Of a DNA stretch of 64,000 nucleotides, positions 36,950 through 44,664 are shown one piece after another. The DNA comes from CAYMPH01 sp964529415 (lineage in GTDB: Bacteria; Spirochaetota; UBA4802; UBA5550). The notes under the pieces are model-generated. The model did not search any database, was not told where the DNA came from, and worked only from the letters and a program-made list of their open reading frames with translations. The stretch lies in NCBI GenBank assembly GCA_964529415.1, contig CAZGWD010000003.1, positions 1-64,000 of the forward strand, read 5' to 3'. The translations under genes were made by a program, and so were the position numbers. Each line of letters opens with the position of its first letter. Positions within the stretch are counted from its first letter, which is position 1.

Positions 36950-37809
36950 TAGATTTCCTCTCCGAGAGTTTTAATCTGCCGATATGTGTACACAGGGCCG
37001 TCTGTACATACAAGAGTCCTTCCAATTGCACAGTGCTGGCATTTTCCTATACCGCATTTCATGTGCCTTTCAAGTGTTGAGATGATATTGTCTTCCGGAA
37101 GTCCACGTTCAAGAAGATCTGCTATAACGCTGTTGAACATCACAGGAGGCCCGCACACGAATGCCACTGTATTGTCAACAGGCACGTTTGCTTTTGCTAT
37201 AAGGCTGTTTACAAAACCAACCTCGCCTGTCCAGCCCGGGACAGCTTTATCTATGGAAATGTAAGTTTCAATAACACCTGCTTTCTGCCATGCTGCAATG
37301 TTTTCCTGATATAAGATCTCCACAGGTGAACGTGAACCGTACAGAACAATAACGCGGCCGAAATCATCTCTATGCTGCATAACATGCACAACAGATGAAC
37401 GCAGCGGGATCATCCCGATGCCGCCTGCAACATATATTATATTTTTCCCCTTGATGTCCTCGAACGGAAATCCGTTGCCGAAAGGGCCGCGCACTCCGAG
37501 TTTGTCTCCGGCTTTAATTTTGTGCAGAGCATTTGTCACCTTGCCGGCTCCTCTTACTGTAATATGAAAACGGTCATTTTCCGGACTTGGTGGAAGCGAA
37601 ACAGCAAACTCGCCTGATCCGAATACTGTGCACATGATGAACTGGCCTGATTTAATTTTAAATTTTTCACCAATCTCCGGATTTTCAAAAGACATGTAAA
37701 AAGTCTTAACACCCGGAGCTTCATCCTTAACTTCATCAACATTAACGATTTCCGGAACCGTAACTATTGCGAAATTTTTGCAGTTTCCCTTGCATTCATC
37801 TTTCTTCAT
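36949..37809 (-). CDS. FAD/NAD(P)-binding electron-transfer subunit (HydG/AsrB-like)
   Basis: 286 residues. Ferredoxin-reductase fold: FAD part about 20-115 and NAD(P) site AGGIGMIPLRSSV near 124-136; the C-terminus has a [2Fe-2S] cysteine set CGIGKCQHCAIGRTLVC near 249-265. This is the arrangement in sulfhydrogenase gamma subunit (HydG), anaerobic sulfite reductase B and dihydroorotate dehydrogenase K. It would exchange electrons with NAD(P)H. Its 9-base spacing from the HydB-like gene shows they work as a pair. Confidence 0.9.
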   Translation of the reverse strand: MKKDECKGNCKNFAIVTVPEIVNVDEVKDEAPGVKTFYMSFENPEIGEKFKIKSGQFIMCTVFGSGEFAVSLPPSPENDRFHITVRGAGKVTNALHKIKAGDKLGVRGPFGNGFPFEDIKGKNIIYVAGGIGMIPLRSSVVHVMQHRDDFGRVIVLYGSRSPVEILYQENIAAWQKAGVIETYISIDKAVPGWTGEVGFVNSLIAKANVPVDNTVAFVCGPPVMFNSVIADLLERGLPEDNIISTLERHMKCGIGKCQHCAIGRTLVCTDGPVYTYRQIKTLGEEI

Positions 37810-37818
37810 ATCATTCTC

Positions 37819-38880
37819 CTACGCAGTAATTTCTCTTCTGATATACGTTACGACATTCGGAAGCCCTATATCACCGGGGCATACCCACGCGCATCTGCCG
37901 CAGCCTACGCAACCGGGCCTCAGGTATTTCTTGGACTGCGAATATGAAAGTTTGCAGAAAAATCTTTTATTACGTCTGTCTTCAATCGGTTTACGCGGAT
38001 TATGATCGCCTGCCATTCTGGTATACCCTTCAAATGAGCATGAATCCCAGGTTCGCAGACGGTCCGTGGTAGCATCTTTCTTGTTGGAATCCTCAATATT
38101 GAAACATGAGCATGTAGGGCACACGAACGAACACGCACCGCACTCGAAGCACTGATTGCCAATAAATTCCCAAACCTCAGGCTTGATGAATCCGGTTGTA
38201 ACCCGGTTCATTACGCGGGATATCCACGCTTTGTTCTCTGTTGCTGTTTTTTCGAAAAGTGAAACCGATTTATCAATTGCAGCTTTTTTCATGTCAGCAT
38301 AGTCTTTGGATGCTTCCTTGAGTCCCAGTTTTTTAACGAGTTCTATTCCCTTTTCGCTTCCGGTTTCCACAAGATAGAAATCATCAAGCTCGGTCAGATT
38401 AAGGTCGTATCCCTCATGCGCGCCTGGACCGCTGTCTGTGCACACGCAAAAGCACTGCTTAAAAGGGGTAGTGCAGGTATTTGCAACAATAAACATGCTT
38501 CTGCGGTGAGCGAGAAATACATCATCAACAAATTCCTGGCCGAGAAAAAATCTGTCAAGGCACTGAAGTCCTGCAAGGTCGCATGACCTGATTCCGAACA
38601 GGGCTTTCGGCTTTTCCAGATAAAATTTTTTAATTTCAACGCCCTTGTCACCGGGTTTATATTTGTAATTGAAAATCCTTTCGTGCTGTGAAAACACAAT
38701 GTTTTTCGGGGAAAAAGACGGGATCGGAGCTGAGAGATTCAGAGATTTCATATCGGATGTTTTATCAAAAAATACCTGACCGGACGCCTCGTCTGTCTGA
38801 GGTCCATAGACTTCATAGGTTTTAGCCAGCTCCTCAGCAATTTTTATTACTTCATTTTTTTTGATTATATACATACTCAC
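37819..38880 (-). CDS. 4Fe-4S electron-transfer subunit (HydB/AsrA-like)
   Basis: 353 residues. Two C-terminal ferredoxin motifs: CFECGACSFVCPTCSCFN near 243-260 and CVGCGRCAWVCPGDIG near 325-340, plus further cysteines (FKQCFCVCTDSG near 117-128) that may add a cluster. Matches the beta subunit of archaeal sulfhydrogenase (HydB) and AsrA. It carries electrons between the HydG-like flavoprotein and the neighbouring molybdopterin or hydrogenase subunits. Overlaps the FDH-like gene by four bases. Confidence 0.9.
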   Translation of the reverse strand: MSMYIIKKNEVIKIAEELAKTYEVYGPQTDEASGQVFFDKTSDMKSLNLSAPIPSFSPKNIVFSQHERIFNYKYKPGDKGVEIKKFYLEKPKALFGIRSCDLAGLQCLDRFFLGQEFVDDVFLAHRRSMFIVANTCTTPFKQCFCVCTDSGPGAHEGYDLNLTELDDFYLVETGSEKGIELVKKLGLKEASKDYADMKKAAIDKSVSLFEKTATENKAWISRVMNRVTTGFIKPEVWEFIGNQCFECGACSFVCPTCSCFNIEDSNKKDATTDRLRTWDSCSFEGYTRMAGDHNPRKPIEDRRNKRFFCKLSYSQSKKYLRPGCVGCGRCAWVCPGDIGLPNVVTYIRREITA

Positions 38881-40877
38881 ACCTTCTCTATCTTAATTGG
38901 AATTATTGCCTCTTCACCCTGCGCAATTAAATAGTTGTGTTTAAGCAGAAAATCAGAAATAGAATCCTGTATGAAATACGGAATGTATGCTGTACCGGAT
39001 TTAATATCGTTTGATATTTTGACTGCAGCTTTCATTGAGCCTTTTGCTGAAGTGACGCTTACAGGCCACTTGTCGCGTACAGCCAGCTTCTTCGCATCAT
39101 CACCGGATATTTCAATGAACCCTTCAGGATAAAGAAGAAGCATTGCGTCATATTCCCTTTTCGGAATAAAAGTTTTTCTCATTAGATTGTTCTGATGCCA
39201 GAAATGTTCAGACTTACCCACAACGAGATCATACTCATATTCTCGGCCTCTTGTTTCAGCAGCTTTCACTTTACCTGCTGTTACAAAATTTATTTTAATT
39301 TTCATTGATTCAACTTTCAGGCGTTTGGAACCGTTTTCATTTTTTTCATCGCATGGCCACTGGATTCCGTATGATTCTGCAAGTTTGGCATAAGTAACCT
39401 TTGAATAGTCCGGGTTGACTTTTGCAATCTCATCCATCACGTCAGATGAATTTTTAAAATTCCAGTTCTGCCCGGCCTTTGCAGCTATCATTGTGTAAAT
39501 TTTCCAGGCAGGCATTACGTCTTTATAAGGTTCAACTTTTTTATCTGACAGCTGGATGCGTCTTTCGAAGTTTGTATAAGTGCCGTCGTATTCAGCATAA
39601 TTTGCTGATGGGATTATTATATCTGCAAATTGTGCGAACCTGTTATCGAACGCCCCAATATAAATCACGAGATCCATTTTCCTGATCTGGTCTGCATATC
39701 TGATTATGCCTTCATCGTGTTCAGCAACCACCAGCACTTTCAGCTTTGATGAAGAATCAGCTATTAGTTCATACACGGATTTTCCCGGCTCTGTATTAAA
39801 TTCAGTGTTCCACACTTTCTGGGCGAGATTATAATTAAGAGGCTTAAACCCGGGCATAAGATCAGGTGCTGCGCCCATATCGAACGTACCCTGCAGATTG
39901 CAGATGCCTGTAACAGGATTAACTCCGCATCCCTCTTTTCCGATTTTTCCAGTAAGTACAAACAGATTAAACAAAGAGGTGATAGTCTCTTCATCCAGAC
40001 CGGATATTCCTGATGTGAAAAAAGCCATTCCTGTTTTTGCGCCTGCAATTATCCGCGCTGCTTTTCTTATTTCTTCAAGAGCAACACCGGTTGTTTCTGA
40101 AAATGTGCCGTTAACCAGTGTTTTCATTGAACTTTCAAAATTCCCGAAACCGGTTGTATAAGAATCAATAAATGCCTTGTCATGGAGATTTTCATCGAGA
40201 ATGCATTTAGCCATTGAATCAAGAACCATTTTTTTCTTCCCTGGCTTCTGCTGTATATGGATTGAGCTGAGTTTTGCAATCTGCGAAGCAGTACTGCTGA
40301 TTGTAATAAGCCTGGCTCCTTTCATTGCAGCTGTATGTATATTGCTTGCTACAATAGGATTTAGCTTTCCAATGTCTGACCCGACAACGAGTATAACTTC
40401 AGCTTTATTAATTTCCTCAATAGATCCTGCTGCTCCGGCAAGTCCTGTTCCTTTATATAAAACATTAAGACTGCTCCTGTGACCTGATTCAGATCCGCAG
40501 CTCAGATTATTTGTTTTAAAAACAGTGCGTGCAAGTTTCATCAGTAAATAATTATCTTCGTTTGAAGATCTTGGAGATGCAAGAAATGCAATTTCTTCAG
40601 AGGGTGATGATACTTTTGAAATTTTATCATATACCATCGCAATTGCTTCATCATAAGAAACTTTTTCCATGACGCCGTTTCTTCTGACAAGAGGCTCGCT
40701 GATTCTTTCATCAGTACGCAGAAGCTCATGTATATGCCAGCCGCGGACGCAGAGTTTTCCTTTACTCACAGGATGACTCTGCGAAGGAACCACTCCGGTT
40801 ACTGCTCCGTTTTCGATTTGTAAAAAGTGACCGCATCCGGTACCGCAATAATTACATATGCCAGCCTTAAATCTCAT
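38877..40877 (-). CDS. Formate-dehydrogenase-like molybdopterin oxidoreductase subunit with Ser at the Mo-ligand position
   Basis: 666 residues, complete. N-terminal [4Fe-4S] cysteines C8, C11, C15 and C43; the residue after C43-V is R45 where most family members have Lys. Molybdopterin-binding domains follow, with ILVVGSDIGKLNP near 160 and a C-terminal dinucleotide domain (560-660). Homology to FdhF/FdhA is clear by layout. However, where formate dehydrogenases have CAR-x-Cys/Sec-H, this has CGSESGHRSS with S131 (codon TCA, 40485-40487) at the ligand position. It may be a non-formate enzyme, or an electron-transfer subunit like NuoG. First gene of the hydrogenase operon. Confidence 0.88.
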   Translation of the reverse strand: MRFKAGICNYCGTGCGHFLQIENGAVTGVVPSQSHPVSKGKLCVRGWHIHELLRTDERISEPLVRRNGVMEKVSYDEAIAMVYDKISKVSSPSEEIAFLASPRSSNEDNYLLMKLARTVFKTNNLSCGSESGHRSSLNVLYKGTGLAGAAGSIEEINKAEVILVVGSDIGKLNPIVASNIHTAAMKGARLITISSTASQIAKLSSIHIQQKPGKKKMVLDSMAKCILDENLHDKAFIDSYTTGFGNFESSMKTLVNGTFSETTGVALEEIRKAARIIAGAKTGMAFFTSGISGLDEETITSLFNLFVLTGKIGKEGCGVNPVTGICNLQGTFDMGAAPDLMPGFKPLNYNLAQKVWNTEFNTEPGKSVYELIADSSSKLKVLVVAEHDEGIIRYADQIRKMDLVIYIGAFDNRFAQFADIIIPSANYAEYDGTYTNFERRIQLSDKKVEPYKDVMPAWKIYTMIAAKAGQNWNFKNSSDVMDEIAKVNPDYSKVTYAKLAESYGIQWPCDEKNENGSKRLKVESMKIKINFVTAGKVKAAETRGREYEYDLVVGKSEHFWHQNNLMRKTFIPKREYDAMLLLYPEGFIEISGDDAKKLAVRDKWPVSVTSAKGSMKAAVKISNDIKSGTAYIPYFIQDSISDFLLKHNYLIAQGEEAIIPIKIEKV

Positions 40878-41162
40878 ATGATTCTCCTTATATGAATTTA
40901 TTGATTACGATCCATTAATGAACCTGACATTTTTTAAAGCATCTATACTGCTTATGTTTGTATTGAATAAATACCATAATTAAAGAAGGCTGTAAATAGG
41001 GAAAAAAACTTTTAAACGCGTGGGTGAATTGACCTATACAAAATTTATATTCTGTATTAAATATTATTTTATATCTTAACGGATAAATTATTAACTGCTA
41101 CATTTTTTAAAGAAAAAATCTAAACTAATTTTAAAAATATTTTAAAATAGCTGGAGGCTCAA

Positions 41163-41591
41163 ATGATAAAAAAAATAATGCTTATCTGCTTCATTTCATT
41201 ATCCTGCTTTGGTATATCTCAAATCATTGCTAAGGGAAATCCGATTTCAGTTAAAAACGGTTTTGCTGATTATGAAGGAATTAAATATCTGATATATACA
41301 GGAATTACTGCAGTATACCCTACTCCCAAAGAAAGCGTTTACGGAAGCGGAATAAATTTTAATGTAAAAGCAAAAAATATGAATGATGCGGAAAAAGAAG
41401 CTCAAAAAGTTATAAATTTTTACATGAATAAAAATATTAACGGAGTTGCAATTACAGACAAATTCACTATGTCAAAAGGAAAAACTGAAGTGTATTACAA
41501 TTCATCAAATAAAAATAATGCAGGCAAAGGAATAAGTATAATGATAAGTCAATCAAAAGAAGGTTTATCAGTTCTTATTATACCTAACTAA
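41163..41591 (+). CDS. Exported protein of unknown function
   Basis: 142 residues with a signal peptide (about 1-24, hydrophobic MLICFISLSCFGISQIIA). Ribosome site GGAGG lies 7 bases before the ATG. The mature part is a short basic domain with repeated KN-rich turns (KAKNMNDAEKEAQKVINFYMNK). No family recognised. Co-directional with the CAP protein 95 bases downstream, so possibly a secreted partner. Confidence 0.6.
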   Translation: MIKKIMLICFISLSCFGISQIIAKGNPISVKNGFADYEGIKYLIYTGITAVYPTPKESVYGSGINFNVKAKNMNDAEKEAQKVINFYMNKNINGVAITDKFTMSKGKTEVYYNSSNKNNAGKGISIMISQSKEGLSVLIIPN

Positions 41592-41686
41592 TGAAATTAA
41601 TTCAGTAGATGAATAGAACTCGATAAAACTTTTTGTTTTTGTATCGGACTTAATTTAAAAAAAGAATTCATAAGTGAAGGTTTTTA

Positions 41687-42253
41687 ATGAAAATAAAAAA
41701 AATAATCATGCAGCCTTTTGTATTTCTAATATTATTCATTCTGGCTTCAACTAATTCTTATTCACAATCTTTAACTGATGAAGAAACAAAACTTTATAAT
41801 ATTATAATGGATTATAGAAAGGATAAAGGTTTACCTGTAATTCCGGTTTCAAAATCCCTAACATACGTAGCTCAGACACACGTTAAAGATCTGCAGAATA
41901 ATAAACCCGATCTGGGAAAATGCAATGCACACAGCTGGTCTGCCAATGGAATATGGAGCCCATGCTGCTATACGCCTGATCACGCGCAATCCAAATGCAT
42001 GTGGAATAAACCCAAAGAATTATCAGCGTACACCGGAAGCGGTTTTGAAATTGCCTGCGGTTCAAGCGATCCGCGTTATGATGGCTATGTTATGACTGCA
42101 GAATATGCTCTTAAAGCCTGGAAAAAAAGTTCAGGGCATAATGCAGTAATCATAAATGAAGGAGCATGGAAAAGATATCCATGGAAGGCCATTGGTATCG
42201 GCATATTTGGCGGTTTTGCCGTGGTTTGGTTTGGTGCTGAAGCAGATAAGTAA
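41687..42253 (+). CDS. Secreted CAP/SCP-domain protein
   Basis: 188 residues: signal peptide about 1-26 (ending NSYSQ), then a CAP domain. Typical elements: LTDEETKLYNIIMDYRKDKGL near 28-48, VAQTHVKDLQ with a catalytic-type His near 66, HSWSANG, and the closing GHNAVIINEGAWKRYPWKAIGIG near 148-170. Four to five cysteines in the middle may form disulfides. Bacterial CAP proteins are secreted and of mostly unknown function. Confidence 0.85.
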   Translation: MKIKKIIMQPFVFLILFILASTNSYSQSLTDEETKLYNIIMDYRKDKGLPVIPVSKSLTYVAQTHVKDLQNNKPDLGKCNAHSWSANGIWSPCCYTPDHAQSKCMWNKPKELSAYTGSGFEIACGSSDPRYDGYVMTAEYALKAWKKSSGHNAVIINEGAWKRYPWKAIGIGIFGGFAVVWFGAEADK

Positions 42254-42395
42254 CATTCCGATTATTAAACACAAATATGCTACAATCTGTCTCATCAATT
42301 ACAGAACATTCAATAAAATTTTTACTAATATAAACGGCTATCCTGAATGATTTAACGAAACTTCATAAAAATCCAATTTACAAAAATGAGGGCAT

Positions 42396-43136
42396 ATGGC
42401 TGACAAAAAAAATATTCAATCTGTTCTGGAAGCGGTATTTTTTCTATTATATATTATAATCTTTACTGGTTTAACCACTTTTCTGCTTTATTATTTCAAG
42501 GTCTATCATTTCAGCACATCATCCGATGCGGCATTCAATCCAATTGCTGGATGGGGCGCGATGGGGCTCCCGGTTCTTTTTATTTCAATTGCATCATCAA
42601 TCCCTGTCATAGGATTCATGCGCGGTTTTTATAATCCTGATGGGAAAAAGGAATTGCTATCAGCTAATATTATTAAAATATCTCTATGCGTAATTGTTCC
42701 TTGCGTAATACTTCTTGGTTTTCTGTTTAACAGTTACCTTCGTATCAATGATCATGGCATTACACACAACAAGGTGTTTGAGGAAACACTTGAGCTTCCC
42801 TGGTCAAACATGACCAAAGCGGAACTTAGTCTGGTTAAGAAAAAAGTTACAGTAGGAAAAACCCGTTCAATTATGATTGCCCGACTCTCATTAAAGGTCA
42901 CTTTCCCTGATCTCGAAATGGAGCTTTACGATGAAGATGAAGGATGGGATGATTCGGTTGCCAAAATAATGCGCAGTGCAGGCATAATAATCAAACATGC
43001 CCCTGCCGGTCTTACCCTGATTCCGCCGACTGAAGAGACATTAACGCTCCTGAAAGAGAGCAGTGAAAATTATCAGAAGGAAACACTCGGTGTTCTTGAA
43101 TTTGCCAGATTGGAACTTGCAGCGAAGAAAAAATAA
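42396..43136 (+). CDS. Inner-membrane protein of unknown function
   Basis: 246 residues with three membrane helices in the first 115 (about 10-30, 50-72, 92-112) and a cytoplasmic or periplasmic tail of about 130 residues. The tail is rich in charged residues (MTKAELSLVKKKVTVGKTRSIM). No family recognised. It has a GAGGG ribosome site and lies in a run of exported-protein genes. Confidence 0.65.
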   Translation: MADKKNIQSVLEAVFFLLYIIIFTGLTTFLLYYFKVYHFSTSSDAAFNPIAGWGAMGLPVLFISIASSIPVIGFMRGFYNPDGKKELLSANIIKISLCVIVPCVILLGFLFNSYLRINDHGITHNKVFEETLELPWSNMTKAELSLVKKKVTVGKTRSIMIARLSLKVTFPDLEMELYDEDEGWDDSVAKIMRSAGIIIKHAPAGLTLIPPTEETLTLLKESSENYQKETLGVLEFARLELAAKKK

Positions 43137-43212
43137 TTTATATTCTCTATTTTCAAAATGAATACTATATAAAACTGATAATAACTATGATTATAAAATC
43201 CTGGAGAAAACA

Positions 43213-44637
43213 ATGAAACACAGACCAGCAGAATTTCATATTATTTTAATATCATGTTTCGCTGTAATTGGCAGCTTTTTCTGCCCGTTGAACGGAGAAG
43301 GGGATTACACAGGTTACAAGGATTATTCCTCGCAGCAGCCTGTTTCCGGAGGTATGAAAGGAATAAAATACAGAACCGGCTCACCCGATCCCCGCATATT
43401 GCTGATGCCCGATGATCTTGACCGCGGTCTAAAAGAGGATCCGAAAAATAATATCGGGAAACTTGCCGGATATCTCGGAAAGGCTCATAATGATCCATTT
43501 CTCAAGGTGAAAGCCATTCATGACTGGGTGGCCATGAATATCTCATACGATCACGAGGGCTACAGAACCGGCAAATATCCTGAACAGATTCCAGAGAATG
43601 TACTCAGGTCACGTATCGCTGTATGCGATGGATATACCAACCTGATCCGGACATTGTGTGAGATGAACGGTATTCCAAGCCAGAGAATAACAGGATATGC
43701 ACGCGGCATCAATTACAATACCGTTTCAAAAGAAAAAATTGAATCGATTCATGCATGGAATGCAGTAAAAATCGGGGAATTCTGGTATCTGGTGGATGCG
43801 ACATGGAGCTCATCTAAGCGTTCAAAAAATTTAAAGTATTCGGATGAATATCTTTTTGTGCCTTCTGATATGATGATAATAACCCATTTTCCTGACGGAA
43901 CAATTTGGCAGCTTCTGGAACGGCCTTTATCCAGGAATGAATTTCTGGAACAGCCTAAAATTAATCCGAGGTTTATTGATTATTTTAATTCACCTCCTTT
44001 GCTGATGAAAAGAAACTACAGTTCGGATGGGGAAATTACGTTACTTCTCCCTGCACAGAAAAAAAATACTAAAATTTCTGTAAGCAGCTATGATTCTATC
44101 GATCAGGCTAAATTAAAAACAGCTGATGGAGTCACCAGAAGCTCTAATGATATTAATTACACATGGATCGATAACATGAAAGACAAAACTGCTGTGCGGA
44201 TAATATTCCCTAAAAAAGATACATATATAATCATGGTATCCGGCCAGCTTTCTGAAGACAGCAAGGATGGAATTAAATTATCCATGGGTGTTGATATTGC
44301 GGAATTTACCGTCTTCAATAAAACCGCCTCGAAAAAGCGCTTCCCTGAATTGGCATATTGGGATTCCGGTTGCCGGCTGATCGAACCGCTCTACGCACCT
44401 TTGAAATATAATTCTCTGGTGACATTCCACCTGGTGATACCTTATGCAGATAAACTGGATGTGTTCAACGGTGAAAGTGATCTGACATTTTATCCAATTA
44501 ACAAAAATGGGGAATTCCGTTTTCAGGTAAAGATACCTTCCCGCGCTAATGCCGGTGATAATAAATTTAACATATTTGCAAAAAAACCCGGTGTAAAGTA
44601 TGCCGGCAGGGTTCTAATGTACGGATTTACAGATTAG
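43213..44637 (+). CDS. Exported transglutaminase-like cysteine peptidase domain protein
   Basis: 474 residues with a signal peptide (about 1-30). Transglutaminase core 100-200: catalytic C138 in RIAVCDGYTNLIRTL, H180 in IHAWNAVKI and D195 in LVDATW. The triad is intact. The C-terminal 250 residues are beta-rich and resemble the kyphoscoliosis peptidase-like arrangement, so substrate binding is a likely role. Such proteins in bacteria are usually cell-envelope proteases or crosslinkers; specific substrate unknown. Confidence 0.85.
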   Translation: MKHRPAEFHIILISCFAVIGSFFCPLNGEGDYTGYKDYSSQQPVSGGMKGIKYRTGSPDPRILLMPDDLDRGLKEDPKNNIGKLAGYLGKAHNDPFLKVKAIHDWVAMNISYDHEGYRTGKYPEQIPENVLRSRIAVCDGYTNLIRTLCEMNGIPSQRITGYARGINYNTVSKEKIESIHAWNAVKIGEFWYLVDATWSSSKRSKNLKYSDEYLFVPSDMMIITHFPDGTIWQLLERPLSRNEFLEQPKINPRFIDYFNSPPLLMKRNYSSDGEITLLLPAQKKNTKISVSSYDSIDQAKLKTADGVTRSSNDINYTWIDNMKDKTAVRIIFPKKDTYIIMVSGQLSEDSKDGIKLSMGVDIAEFTVFNKTASKKRFPELAYWDSGCRLIEPLYAPLKYNSLVTFHLVIPYADKLDVFNGESDLTFYPINKNGEFRFQVKIPSRANAGDNKFNIFAKKPGVKYAGRVLMYGFTD

Positions 44638-44664
44638 TCCGGTAGTTTTGAATGCCTCCTCATG

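Noticed and set aside
40485..40487. Selenocysteine codon in the FDH-like gene
   Set aside because: The codon is TCA on the coding strand (plus-strand TGA is only the complement), so Ser is read, not Sec.
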